Of a stretch of 64,000 nt of DNA, positions 8,502 through 16,640 are shown in pieces. Below the pieces are notes generated by a model, which saw only the letters and a list, made by a program, of their open reading frames with translations, searched no databases and was not told the DNA's origin. Both the position numbers and the translations under genes were made by a program. The DNA lies in the NCBI RefSeq assembly GCF_000422685.1, contig NZ_KE383903.1:139402-203401 (forward strand). The letters are read 5' to 3'. Positions within the stretch are counted from its first letter, which is position 1. Each line of letters opens with the position of its first letter. Origin of the DNA: Flavobacterium gelidilacus DSM 15343. Its GTDB lineage: Bacteria; Bacteroidota; Bacteroidia; Flavobacteriales; Flavobacteriaceae.

Positions 8502-9226
8502 TGTATGTTATATTGATATAATAAGTTCAAACTCTCTAGTAAGAAATTTGAATTGGCAAATATGGGGTTTTTTAATCTTTTAGCCAAAAAAAGTGCATCG
8601 CCACCTGTTAAAATTATTGTTAAATATTTATTTTCTCTTAAATAATCGCTAATAAAGCCTTCTATTTCATGTATCACTCCGTTAACAACACCTGAATGAA
8701 TGGATTGGTTTGTAGAATTACCTAGATATGAATCTGGTTCTTCTGCATCTAATTTTGGTAATTTGGTAGTATAATAATTTAGCGCTTTATACCTCATTTC
8801 TATTCCAGGAGAAATTGCTCCACCAAAGTAATTTTTATTTTCATCTACAAAATCATATGTTATACATGAACCAGCATCAATTATTAAACAATTTTGATTT
8901 GGAAATTTCAAAACTGCCCCTGATACTATTACTTTTCTATCCATTCCTAGCGTTAAAGGTGTTGCATATTTGTTTTCAAAAGGAAATTTACTCTCATTAG
9001 TAAGAAAATATAATTTATTCGTACTTTTAATTAGTAAAAAAACCTCTTCTGACACATTTGAAACGCTTGAAATGATTGTTTTATTACATTTTGGAAATTT
9101 TTTAAAAATTTTTTTTAACCCTTCCAATAAAGTTTCATTTATATAATCTTCTTTCAAAATAACTGTATCTTGTTCAAAAACAGCTACTTTAATTTTTGTA
9201 TTCCCAACATCAATTGCTAATATCAT
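8498..9226 (-). CDS. coaX: type III pantothenate kinase
   Basis: 242 residues, normal for the family. It phosphorylates pantothenate in the first step of coenzyme A synthesis. Visible motifs are the phosphate-binding DVGNTKIKVAVF at residues 6-17, GMDRKV in the middle, and IIDAGSCITYDFVDE, with GGAISPGIEMRYKAL as the substrate-pocket region and LTGGDA near the end. It is the first gene of the operon coaX - barrel - TPR - lptC. A TATCTTTG element 19 bases upstream fits the Bacteroidota -7 box, giving a short leader. The link between CoA synthesis and envelope genes is likely positional only. Confidence 0.93.
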   Translation of the reverse strand: MILAIDVGNTKIKVAVFEQDTVILKEDYINETLLEGLKKIFKKFPKCNKTIISSVSNVSEEVFLLIKSTNKLYFLTNESKFPFENKYATPLTLGMDRKVIVSGAVLKFPNQNCLIIDAGSCITYDFVDENKNYFGGAISPGIEMRYKALNYYTTKLPKLDAEEPDSYLGNSTNQSIHSGVVNGVIHEIEGFISDYLRENKYLTIILTGGDALFLAKRLKNPIFANSNFLLESLNLLYQYNIQ

Positions 9227-9244
9227 TTTTATATTTTAAAACTT

Positions 9245-9252
9245 CAAAGATA
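9245..9252 (-). promoter_or_regulatory. -7 box of the coaX operon
   Basis: On the minus strand this reads TATCTTTG, matching the Bacteroidota TAnnTTTG element. The start codon of coaX lies 18 bases further on. No clear -33 TTG is seen at the right distance, so the call rests on the -7 box alone. Confidence 0.5.
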
Positions 9253-9277
9253 CAAATTGATTTTTTTTAAAAATTGT

Positions 9278-9308
9278 TTTGTATAAATTAAAAATCATTC
9301 TATATTTG
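9278..9308 (+). promoter_or_regulatory. promoter of tRNA-Phe
   Basis: TTTG at 9278-9281, a 19 base spacer, then TATATTTG at 9301-9308. This is an essentially perfect Bacteroidota housekeeping promoter. Transcription would begin around 9315, about a dozen bases before the mature tRNA. Confidence 0.85.
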
Positions 9309-9326
9309 CACTCGCAACAGCGAAAA

Positions 9327-9399
9327 GGTACCTTAGCTCAGATGGTAGAGCAATGGACTGAAAATCCATGTGTCCCTGGTTCGATCCCTGGAGGTACCA
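9327..9399 (+). tRNA. tRNA-Phe (GAA)
   Basis: 73 bases. The acceptor stem is GGTACCT / AGGTACC, the D-arm contains AGCTCAGATGGTAGAGC, the anticodon stem is ATGGA/TCCAT with loop CTGAAAA (anticodon GAA), and the T-loop is TTCGATC. The T-stem CCTGG/CCTGG leaves a central U-U mismatch. CCA is not encoded; the bases after the discriminator A are CTT. Confidence 0.95.
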
Positions 9400-9404
9400 C
9401 TTAC

Positions 9405-9440
9405 AACCCTTGATTTCTTTAAGATTTCAAGGGTTTTTTG
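9405..9440 (+). terminator. terminator after tRNA-Phe
   Basis: AACCCTTGA pairs with TCAAGGGTT (9 bp, loop of 13 bases) and is followed by a T-rich run, six bases after the tRNA. It ends the tRNA transcript before the next gene. Confidence 0.8.
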
Positions 9441-9497
9441 TTTCTACTCCTTTTAAGTTTTAAATAATTCATACATTTAATGTTTAAAACAAATTTT

Positions 9498-11060
9498 ATG
9501 AATAAGACCAAAAAAATCCTTTTTACTTCTATTGGAATATTTTTTTTCCTAGGACTTTTAAATCTAGGCATAAATTTATGGGTTGAAACCAAACTACCCA
9601 AACTTATTAACAATGAAAACAATACAGATTACAATATCGTTTATGAAGATATTGATTTATCTATTTGGAATTCAAAAATCACTGCTTATAATATTCAAAT
9701 AAGTCCAAAGGAAAGTTTAAAAAATTCTGAAAAAAAAATTGGCCTTTTTGCAAGTATTGATATAATTGAGGTAAATAAATTTGATATTTGGAGTATATTA
9801 TTTGGTAAAAAAATCAAAGCAAATAACTTAGTAATATCCAAACCTTCTGTAATTCTTTATAAAAACAATGTAAATGCAATAAACAATTACAGTAGTATAA
9901 ATTCAAAAGTATTTAAACCATTTGAAAAAATAATTATAGTTTCTAACTTGGTTATCAACAAAGGAAACTTTAAAATCCTTAACATTAGAGACAATATTGA
10001 AATAATAAAGGCAAATAATATTAATTTTAAATTAGAAGGAATTGTTTTAAATGAAAAAACTTTGACTGAAAAAATCCCACTTTCATTCCACAATTACTCC
10101 TTTTTTTGTGATTACATACATTACAATGTTAATGCCTTTTATGAAATTAAAGGGGAGGAAATTAAAATTACAAAAGAAGGTTTTAATATTAAAAATTTTA
10201 AGTTAACGCCAAAATATAGTCGAAAAGAATTTGTTAAAAAACTACCAAAGGAAAAAGACATATATACAATTCTAGCAGATGACATCTCAATAAATAAAAT
10301 GGTCTGGGGCTTTAAAGACGAGAGACTCTATTTTAAATCCAACACAGTCATTTTAGACAAGGTTGCAGCCAATATCTACAGAGGAAAAATGCCAACTGAC
10401 GATTTATCCAAAAAAGAATTATACAACAACTTATTACGGAATTTAAAAACTGACATTAAAGTTGACTCCTTACTAATTAAAAATTCCTATCTGACTTATG
10501 AAGAAGAAAAAACTTTTGAAAAAGGTTCCGGGAAATTATATTTCAGCAATTTTAATTTGACTGCTGAAAATATAGAAAGTGGTTACAAAAAGTCTAATCT
10601 TCCTGATGTAAAGATTAGAGTCAATTGCAACTTTATGAAGAAATCACCCTTAAAAGTTGATTGGTCTTTTAATGTTTTAGATAAAACTGAGGGTTTTAAA
10701 ATTGCTGGTTCGGTAAAAAAATTCAACACCGAAGAATTAGAAGATTTCACAAAACCTTATATGAATATCAAAATTAAAGGGGAATTAGAAACTGTTAATT
10801 TTAATTTTGCAGGAAATGATCTTATTAACAAAGGGAAATTTTCAATAAAATACGATAATCTAAAAGTTGAAATTTATCAAAATGACAAACGCTTAAATAA
10901 AAACAAATTCTTATCTACTATTGGGAATTTATTTGTGAAAAATGATTCTGATGACGAAATAAAAACAACTGAAATTGAAGTTGAACGTAATCAAGAAAAA
11001 TCGTTTTATAATTTTCTTTGGATAAGTATTGCTGATGGATTAAAACAAATTCTTTTATAG
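9498..11060 (+). CDS. AsmA-like envelope protein of unknown function
   Basis: About 520 residues from ATG 9498. An in-frame ATG at 9480 would add MFKTNF, but it lies in or before the probable start point because an imperfect TACATTTA box is at 9471-9478. One N-terminal membrane helix (about residues 4-26, KILFTSIGIFFFLGLLNL) is followed by a long beta-rich region with repeated 'I-K-A-N-N-L-V-I' style strands. This pattern is typical of AsmA/DUF748 proteins, relatives of bridge-like lipid-transfer proteins that span the periplasm from the inner membrane. Lysine/asparagine content is high even for this genome. It stands alone between tRNA-Phe and a convergent gene. The family assignment is by pattern only. 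Confidence 0.6.
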   Translation: MNKTKKILFTSIGIFFFLGLLNLGINLWVETKLPKLINNENNTDYNIVYEDIDLSIWNSKITAYNIQISPKESLKNSEKKIGLFASIDIIEVNKFDIWSILFGKKIKANNLVISKPSVILYKNNVNAINNYSSINSKVFKPFEKIIIVSNLVINKGNFKILNIRDNIEIIKANNINFKLEGIVLNEKTLTEKIPLSFHNYSFFCDYIHYNVNAFYEIKGEEIKITKEGFNIKNFKLTPKYSRKEFVKKLPKEKDIYTILADDISINKMVWGFKDERLYFKSNTVILDKVAANIYRGKMPTDDLSKKELYNNLLRNLKTDIKVDSLLIKNSYLTYEEEKTFEKGSGKLYFSNFNLTAENIESGYKKSNLPDVKIRVNCNFMKKSPLKVDWSFNVLDKTEGFKIAGSVKKFNTEELEDFTKPYMNIKIKGELETVNFNFAGNDLINKGKFSIKYDNLKVEIYQNDKRLNKNKFLSTIGNLFVKNDSDDEIKTTEIEVERNQEKSFYNFLWISIADGLKQILL

Positions 11061-11062
11061 TT

Positions 11063-11425
11063 CTATCCGTGATAAACTTTCGATTTTGTTATTTTACCTT
11101 CTCTAATTTCAAGAACTTCTGCCACTAACATATCTTCTTCACCTTCAACTTTACGAACATACTCCATGAAAACTCTGTCAGAATTAGCTGTTAGCGATTT
11201 CAATTCATATTCTAATGTTGGTAGTTTATCAAATGCATCTTGCCACCAAACTCGCATAGCATCTACTCCAATTACTAAACCATTTGTTTCTGGCTGACGA
11301 ATTTTTAATTTCGGACTGTAATGTGCAGCATCACTTTCGTATAAGGATAGTAATTTATCTAGTTGTTTAGCATTAAAAGCTTCAAACCAACGAAAAGCAA
11401 TTGATTGTAATGATTCTGGTGTCAT
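11063..11425 (-). CDS. SnoaL/NTF2-like small protein
   Basis: 120 residues with an NTF2-like fold. The start ESLQSIAFRWFEAFNAKQLD and middle YESDAAHYSPK are typical of SnoaL-like polyketide-cyclase-related proteins, as is WWQDAFDKLP. Such proteins bind small hydrophobic ligands or act as minor hydrolases/isomerases, and the substrate cannot be told from sequence. It is cytoplasmic (no signal). It lies downstream of the pseudouridine synthase but is separated from it by a terminator hairpin. Its stop is only 3 bases from the convergent AsmA-like gene. Confidence 0.8.
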   Translation of the reverse strand: MTPESLQSIAFRWFEAFNAKQLDKLLSLYESDAAHYSPKLKIRQPETNGLVIGVDAMRVWWQDAFDKLPTLEYELKSLTANSDRVFMEYVRKVEGEEDMLVAEVLEIREGKITKSKVYHG

Positions 11426-11430
11426 ATTTT

Positions 11431-11460
11431 GATTAAAAAATCCCGAATGAATCGGGATTA
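11431..11460 (-). terminator. terminator of the pseudouridine synthase gene
   Basis: AATCCCGA (11439-11446) pairs with TCGGGATT (11452-11459) around a 5 base loop. On the minus strand a T-run follows the hairpin. It lies 6 bases past the synthase stop and just before the SnoaL-like gene, whose start codon is at 11425. Confidence 0.75.
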
Positions 11461-11465
11461 AGTTG

Positions 11466-12371
11466 TTAAATATTTTTTATGTTTATTATTTCTTGTTCTG
11501 TTAAGAAACGATAATTTCCTCTTGGCAAGTTCTTTTTAGTTAAACCTGCAAATGTTACTCTATCTAATTTAATAACGTCATATTTAAGGTGTTCGAATAT
11601 TTTTCTAACTACCTTAATGTTTGCAGTTTTCATTTTTATACCAATTTCACTTTTTGGCTGATCATCAATATAAGTTACTTCTTCAACATAAACTCTATGC
11701 GTATCAATTGTTAAACCTGAAATAATTTTTTCCAAATCTTCATAACGCAAGTTTTTATCTAAAGTAACTTGATATAATTTACTAGTTTTCTGATTTGGTT
11801 CTGTGAATTTTCTTATAATATCTGTGTCATTTGTAAACAATAACAAACCAGTTGTTGTTTTATCCATTCTTCCAACAGGTTGAATTTTTGACTTAGTAGC
11901 ACTTCGCACTAAATCTAAAACACTTGGTGAATAAATATCATCATCTCCTGCCGTTGAAAAGTTTTTAGGCTTATTCAATAAAATATATTCTTTCTTTTCT
12001 GGATTTAATTTAACTCCATCAAAAATAACTTCATCTGTTAACTTAACTCGATGTCCCATTTCTGTTACAACGATACCGTTTACCTTTACATTTCCACTTT
12101 GAATATAGATGTCAGCATCTCTTCTGCTACACATTCCTGAATTCGAAATATATTTATTTAAACGTAATTCGTCTGGATTTTTTGGTGTTTTTGGTGCCTG
12201 ATTTGGTTTTTTTTCTGGTTTAGGCTCCGCTTTTAAATCTGGTTTTATTTTTGAACTTGCTTTTTTTCTTATAGGTCCATTCCCTCTCGAAGTACTAGGC
12301 TTTTTTGTTCCACCTTGTCTTGAAGAAGTTCCTTTTTTCTTATCATTATTGTTTCCTTGATGACGCGTCAT
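11466..12371 (-). CDS. pseudouridine synthase, RsuA/RluB/RluF type
   Basis: 301 residues. The first 65 are a basic, low-complexity tail rich in Lys, Gly, Ser and Pro, probably RNA-binding. An S4 domain follows (about 68-115: LRLNKYISNSGMCSRRDAD). The catalytic domain contains GRMDKTTTGLLLFTND, in which the Asp of GR(L/M)D is the nucleophile of this family, then YQVTLD and the C-terminal KLDRVTFAGL. It converts uridine to pseudouridine in rRNA, probably 23S. The exact site cannot be set; RluB and RluF are both possible. A TATCTTTG box on the minus strand at 12389-12396 gives it a promoter of its own downstream of the UbiA-family gene. Confidence 0.88.
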   Translation of the reverse strand: MTRHQGNNNDKKKGTSSRQGGTKKPSTSRGNGPIRKKASSKIKPDLKAEPKPEKKPNQAPKTPKNPDELRLNKYISNSGMCSRRDADIYIQSGNVKVNGIVVTEMGHRVKLTDEVIFDGVKLNPEKKEYILLNKPKNFSTAGDDDIYSPSVLDLVRSATKSKIQPVGRMDKTTTGLLLFTNDTDIIRKFTEPNQKTSKLYQVTLDKNLRYEDLEKIISGLTIDTHRVYVEEVTYIDDQPKSEIGIKMKTANIKVVRKIFEHLKYDVIKLDRVTFAGLTKKNLPRGNYRFLTEQEIINIKNI

Positions 12372-12388
12372 TTTATTCTAATTTTTTG

Positions 12389-12396
12389 CAAAGATA
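12389..12396 (-). promoter_or_regulatory. -7 box before the pseudouridine synthase
   Basis: It reads TATCTTTG on the minus strand, 18 bases before the start codon, within the 28 base gap after the UbiA-family gene. No convincing -33 element is seen. Confidence 0.45.
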
Positions 12397-12399
12397 TAA

Positions 12400-13320
12400 C
12401 TAATAAGCGGAAATAAGTTTTTTTCCGTGTAACAAAACTGAAGGCTCTATTAAAACTATACAAAAAACTCCAGAAACAATGATGAATTTTAATAGAAAAT
12501 GTAACTTGAGATATTCTGGTTTTGTTTTAGCTTTTCCCAATTTAAGTAAAAAGAACATTAAAATAAGTAAGCTTATATAAAAATAAATATCCATATAACC
12601 TACGTTAAAAACATCAACCAAATAATAAACTGGAATTACTGTAGAAATAGTTAAAACTGCAATTATATTTTTGGCTACTTTTTCTCCAAACAAAACTGGA
12701 ATAGTTTTATAATTAGAAACTAAATCTCCTTCTATATTCTCTAAATCTTTAATTAATTCTCTGATTAAAAGAAGCAAATACAGAAACATAGCATGTGCAA
12801 AAATAACATTATAAAAGTTTTTATAGTAAAGTAAAATACCGAAAAAAGGCAAAACAGCTAAAACAGAAGCGGTAATATTGCCAATAATTGGATATTTTTT
12901 TAATTTATGAGAATAAAACCAAATGAGAAATATGTAGGTTGAAAAAAACAACATCGCTCTCCACGAAACTATACTTGCAATTAGAGCTACTATAAAGTTA
13001 ATGGTAAAGTATACTGTTAATTTAGTTTTTTGACTTACTAATCTATCAATCATGACTTTTCTTGGCCGATTGATTAAATCTTTTTGTGCGTCATAAAAAT
13101 TATTAATAATATAACCAGAAGCAATTGTTAAGGAAGAAGCCAAAACCAAAATAAACAATTGATAATCTAAGATTACATCTAATGCTCTTATTTCAGGTGA
13201 AAGAATAAAAATAGACGCTAGATATTGTGCCAACACAATTACAAAAATGTTATAGCCTCTAATAACAGAAAAAAAACTGAAAACTTTAGATAATAAAAAT
13301 TTTGTTTTTCTAGTTAACAT
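12400..13320 (-). CDS. UbiA-family prenyltransferase, probable (geranylgeranyl)glycerol-phosphate prenyltransferase
   Basis: 306 residues with about eight or nine membrane helices. The first aspartate-rich motif is NNFYDAQKDLINRP (about residues 85-98) and the second is DLENIEGD (about 192-199). These bind prenyl diphosphate through Mg2+. In Bacteroidota this family is annotated as geranylgeranylglycerol-phosphate geranylgeranyltransferase, the archaeal-type second ether-lipid step. I start at ATG 13320 in place of GTG 13323. The start is 2 bases beyond the stop of mevalonate kinase, so it is translated with the isoprenoid genes that feed it. Menaquinone or heme prenylation is the alternative, but the motifs and neighbours fit ether-lipid synthesis better. 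Confidence 0.75.
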   Translation of the reverse strand: MLTRKTKFLLSKVFSFFSVIRGYNIFVIVLAQYLASIFILSPEIRALDVILDYQLFILVLASSLTIASGYIINNFYDAQKDLINRPRKVMIDRLVSQKTKLTVYFTINFIVALIASIVSWRAMLFFSTYIFLIWFYSHKLKKYPIIGNITASVLAVLPFFGILLYYKNFYNVIFAHAMFLYLLLLIRELIKDLENIEGDLVSNYKTIPVLFGEKVAKNIIAVLTISTVIPVYYLVDVFNVGYMDIYFYISLLILMFFLLKLGKAKTKPEYLKLHFLLKFIIVSGVFCIVLIEPSVLLHGKKLISAY

Positions 13321-13322
13321 CA

Positions 13323-14261
13323 CTAAAACTGGTAAACTACTTCTAATTTATAGTCTTTTAAAGACTCTTTAGCTTTTTCAATATCTTGAGTAAATCCCAA
13401 AATATATCCACCACCACCAGAACCACAAAGTTTTAAGTAATAATCGTTTGATTCAATTCCGTTTTGCCATAATGAATGAAATTGTTCCGGAATCATAGGT
13501 TTAAAGTTATTTAAAACTACTTTAGATAATTTCTTTGTATTAGCAAATAAAGATTTGATATCACCATGTAAAAAGTTTTCTACACAAGCATCTGTATGTT
13601 TAATGAATTGAGATTTTAACATTTTACGAAAACCCTGATCTTTAAGGTTTTCCATAAAGATACTTACCATTGGTGCTGTTTCTCCAACAATTCCTGAATC
13701 TAATAAGAAAACCGCTCCTTTTCCATTTACACTTTGTGTAGGAATTCCAGTCGCTTCAATATTATCTTTTGAATTAATAAGAATTGGTAAACTCAAATAA
13801 CTATTTAAAGGATCTAAACCAGAACTTTTCCCATGAAAAAATGATTCCATATTAGAAAAAACAGCTTTTAATTGCAATAGTTTATCTCTAGTTAAATTTT
13901 CTAAAACTGTAATTTTATCTGAAGCATATTTATCATAGATTGCAGCTACCAAAGCACCACTACTTCCAACGCCATATCCTTGAGGAATACTTGAATCGAA
14001 GTACATACCGTTTGCAATATCCTTTTTTAAAGCTTCATTGTCAAACTTAACCAAGGTTGGTTGTTCAACTTGCAATTGTATTAAATATTCAAAAAAACGA
14101 TCTAAACTTTTATTTGAATTGATGGCTTCTTGAGACGGATTTTCATCTGTTTTTAAAGCTCCATTATAAAAATTATAAGGAATTGATAGCCCTTTTGAGT
14201 CTTCAATAATTCCATATTCTCCAAAGAGTAATATTTTTGAGTAAAATAATGGTCCTTTCAT
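13323..14261 (-). CDS. mevalonate kinase (GHMP family)
   Basis: 312 residues. Motif 1 is KILLFGEYGII near residue 10, the ATP loop is PQGYGVGSSGALVAAIYD (about 105-122), and motif 3 is LCGSGGGGYILGF near the C-terminus; FHGKSSGLDPLNSYL carries the family's conserved Asp. It phosphorylates mevalonate in the cytoplasm. It lies between diphosphomevalonate decarboxylase and the UbiA-family gene in one minus-strand unit. A separate GYDIA-type kinase lies at 626-1540, so the two kinases probably divide the two phosphorylation steps. Confidence 0.85.
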   Translation of the reverse strand: MKGPLFYSKILLFGEYGIIEDSKGLSIPYNFYNGALKTDENPSQEAINSNKSLDRFFEYLIQLQVEQPTLVKFDNEALKKDIANGMYFDSSIPQGYGVGSSGALVAAIYDKYASDKITVLENLTRDKLLQLKAVFSNMESFFHGKSSGLDPLNSYLSLPILINSKDNIEATGIPTQSVNGKGAVFLLDSGIVGETAPMVSIFMENLKDQGFRKMLKSQFIKHTDACVENFLHGDIKSLFANTKKLSKVVLNNFKPMIPEQFHSLWQNGIESNDYYLKLCGSGGGGYILGFTQDIEKAKESLKDYKLEVVYQF

Positions 14262-14296
14262 AAAGTGTTTAGATTGGGTTGTGTAAAGTTACAAAA

Positions 14297-15373
14297 TTAT
14301 TTTGATTCTGCACCATTTCCTATTTGATCGCAAATATAATGCCCATTTTGACAAAAGGCAACTAATTCATCCTTAATAAATTGTAATACTTTTACGGAAA
14401 CGTTTTCGGGATATAAAATATGCACATTAGCTCCAGCATCAAGCGTAAAACAGACTGGAATATTAGTTTCGTTTCTAAATTTCCAAATTTTATTGATTAT
14501 TTCTAATGTATTCGGTTTCATCAAAATAAAATAGGGCATTGAAGTCATCATCATAGCATGAAGGGTTAAAGCTTCACTTTCAACGATTTTTATAAACTCT
14601 TCTATATTTCCTTCTGACAGTATTTTGGTAATTTTAGCTAAATTATCATGGGCTTGTTCAAATCTTTTTTCTGCATATGGATGATCAAACATCAATTCAT
14701 GACCAACAGTACTTGAAACTTGCTTTTCTCCTTTATCAACTAGCAATATAGTATCTTGGTAATTATTGAAATTCTTATGAATATTATTAAATTCTACTCC
14801 AAATAGGTCTGAACTTTCTGCTATAGATTCATTTTTTCCCCAAACAACAACTTCTCCTTTTATACTTCTACAAGCACTTCCACTTCCTAAACGAGCTAAA
14901 AATGATGCTTTTCTATAGAATAAATCATCCGTTAAATTTGAGTTTATTTCTTTTTCCAAAGACATTACATTCATGGCTAACGCTGCCATTCCCGATGCCG
15001 AAGAGGCTATTCCTGAACTGTGAGGAAAAGTATTTTGAGTATCAATAACAATGTGATATTCTTTTAAATAAGGACAATAGGTTTCAATTCGCTGAAAGAA
15101 TTTTAAAATTTTAGGTTTAAAATCTTCTTTTGGTTTTCCTTCAAACAACAAATCAAATAAAAAATCGTTTTTGGATTTCTTTTTAGTGAAATTTACTTTA
15201 GTAATTGTTTTGCAATTGTTTAAGGTAAAACTTATAGATGGGTTTGCTGGAATCTGATTTTCCTTTTTTCCCCAATATTTGACTAATGCAATATTACTTG
15301 GCGCACTACATTCGAAAGCCGCGTAGTCAATACTCGAATAACTTGAAACAATAAAATCCTTTTCGGAAAGCAT
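14297..15373 (-). CDS. mvaD: diphosphomevalonate decarboxylase
   Basis: 358 residues. The N-terminal APSNIALVKYWGKKENQIPA is the hallmark of the family. The nucleotide loop HSSGIASSASGMAALAMN, RLGSGSACRS, the middle MMMTSMPYF region and FTLDAGANVHILYP at the C-terminus complete the pattern. It converts mevalonate-5-diphosphate to isopentenyl diphosphate, with loss of CO2. It is the first gene of the unit that continues with mevalonate kinase and the UbiA-family prenyltransferase (36 base gap). A TATCTTTG box at 15389-15396 on the minus strand would give a very short leader. Confidence 0.93.
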   Translation of the reverse strand: MLSEKDFIVSSYSSIDYAAFECSAPSNIALVKYWGKKENQIPANPSISFTLNNCKTITKVNFTKKKSKNDFLFDLLFEGKPKEDFKPKILKFFQRIETYCPYLKEYHIVIDTQNTFPHSSGIASSASGMAALAMNVMSLEKEINSNLTDDLFYRKASFLARLGSGSACRSIKGEVVVWGKNESIAESSDLFGVEFNNIHKNFNNYQDTILLVDKGEKQVSSTVGHELMFDHPYAEKRFEQAHDNLAKITKILSEGNIEEFIKIVESEALTLHAMMMTSMPYFILMKPNTLEIINKIWKFRNETNIPVCFTLDAGANVHILYPENVSVKVLQFIKDELVAFCQNGHYICDQIGNGAESK

Positions 15374-15388
15374 ACTTTAAAATTTTAA

Positions 15389-15396
15389 CAAAGATA
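15389..15396 (-). promoter_or_regulatory. -7 box of the mevalonate operon
   Basis: It reads TATCTTTG on the minus strand, 15 bases before the start codon of the decarboxylase. It shares an 80 base divergent intergenic region with the TspO gene, whose weaker TTAATTTG box is at 15430-15437. Confidence 0.5.
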
Positions 15397-15453
15397 CTTT
15401 TTTTGTCTATTTATTAAATTGATATTTCGTTAATTTGTACAAAACATTTTAAG

Positions 15454-15930
15454 ATGAACAAATACGTTAAAATAATAATCACAGTAGCAATCTGTTTAAC
15501 CGTTGGTTATTTATCGTCAATAGTTACCCAATCAAGTATTCAAACTTGGTATCCTACAATAATAAAACCTTCTTTTAATCCCCCAAATTGGGTATTTGCA
15601 CCAGTATGGACTCTACTCTTTATTTTAATGGGAATTTCGGCTGGACTAATTTGGGATAAATTAGATGAAAACAAAGAATTAGTAAAAAAGGGCCTTTTCT
15701 TTTTTGGAGTTCAATTGGGTTTGAATGCAATGTGGAGTTATTTGTTCTTTGGGTTAAACAACCTTTTATTAGCCAGTCTTGAAATAGTTTTGCTTTTACT
15801 TATTATTTATGAAACTTTTCTGATTTTCAAGAAGATAGACAAAAAAGCCTCTTATTTACTTATTCCTTATATGTTGTGGGTTGCTTTTGCTACACTTCTA
15901 ACTGTTACGATTTATTTTCTTAATCGATAA
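15454..15930 (+). CDS. tspO: TspO/MBR-family tryptophan-rich sensory protein
   Basis: 158 residues with five membrane helices, the standard TspO length. Family residues visible are WYPTIIKPSFNPPNWVFAPVW in helix 1-2 (given here as the WYPTIIKPSFNPPN and WVFAPVW parts), LNAMWSYLFFG in helix 3-4 and LLIPYMLWVAFATLLT in helix 5. TspO proteins bind porphyrins and sterol-like ligands and are linked to oxidative and light stress responses. The gene is divergent from the mevalonate operon. No photoreceptor or carotenoid gene is visible in the window, so its cue here is unknown. Confidence 0.93.
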   Translation: MNKYVKIIITVAICLTVGYLSSIVTQSSIQTWYPTIIKPSFNPPNWVFAPVWTLLFILMGISAGLIWDKLDENKELVKKGLFFFGVQLGLNAMWSYLFFGLNNLLLASLEIVLLLLIIYETFLIFKKIDKKASYLLIPYMLWVAFATLLTVTIYFLNR

Positions 15931-16045
15931 TTATTGGCCAAAACAAGCATCTATTTAATTTTCAGATAATTAGTACTGTTGTTTCCAGTTTTTTTTCTAT
16001 TTTTATAAAGTCAAATTTATTTAAATACATTTATATATAAATTCT

Positions 16046-16606
16046 ATGGAAACAACTAGTTTATTAGTCGCATTATTTGTTGGAATTATTTGCGGAATTG
16101 TTGGTTATTTTATTGGTAAAGGCAATCAAAACTCTTTAAAAAAAGATGAACATAATTACAAAAGTGATTTAGAGGCTTGCAATCAAAGAAATAGTCAACT
16201 GCAAACCGATTTAGATGCTCTGCGAATTCAAGCAAAAAAACCTATAGTTGAGAAAGCTACTTTTGTTTCTAAGACAACTAAAACTGCTACAACATCAGTC
16301 ATTGCCTTTAATGCAGATGCAGCAAAAGCTGTTTTTGGCAAGAAAATAATAGAAGATGATTTAAAACTTGTGGAAGGAATTGGTCCAAAAATCGAAGAAT
16401 TATTTAAAACTTCAGGCATTTTAACTTGGAAAAGATTATCAGAAACATCTGTAGATAGATGTAACAAAATACTTCACAAAGCTGGTGAAAGATATAAAAT
16501 TCATGATCCAGGAACTTGGCCAAGACAATCTAAATTAGCTTACCAAGGTAAATGGCAAAAACTAAAAGATTGGCAAGACAAACTTGACAAAGGAAGAGAA
16601 AAATAA
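16046..16606 (+). CDS. membrane-anchored helix-hairpin-helix protein
   Basis: 186 residues. A glycine-rich N-terminal membrane helix (SLLVALFVGIICGIVGYFIG) is followed by a short coiled coil (about 35-65), a linker, and a C-terminal HhH domain. The HhH core is DLKLVEGIGPKIEELFKTSG with RLSETSVDRCNKIL after it, and the conserved end is IHDPGTWPRQSKLA. The HhH segment resembles the DNA-contacting domain of 5'-nucleases and 'predicted 5' DNA nuclease' proteins, but no nuclease domain is present. In Bacteroidota similar modules occur with LSm-like or OmpA proteins. The role is unknown. A terminator follows at once. Confidence 0.75.
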   Translation: METTSLLVALFVGIICGIVGYFIGKGNQNSLKKDEHNYKSDLEACNQRNSQLQTDLDALRIQAKKPIVEKATFVSKTTKTATTSVIAFNADAAKAVFGKKIIEDDLKLVEGIGPKIEELFKTSGILTWKRLSETSVDRCNKILHKAGERYKIHDPGTWPRQSKLAYQGKWQKLKDWQDKLDKGREK

Positions 16607-16612
16607 ATCATG

Positions 16613-16640
16613 AAACCTTGTGAAAGCAAGGTTTTTTTTA
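16613..16640 (+). terminator. terminator of the HhH gene
   Basis: AAACCTTG pairs with CAAGGTTT (8 bp, 6 base loop), followed by a T-run that reaches the stop codon of the convergent oxidoreductase gene. Confidence 0.8.
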
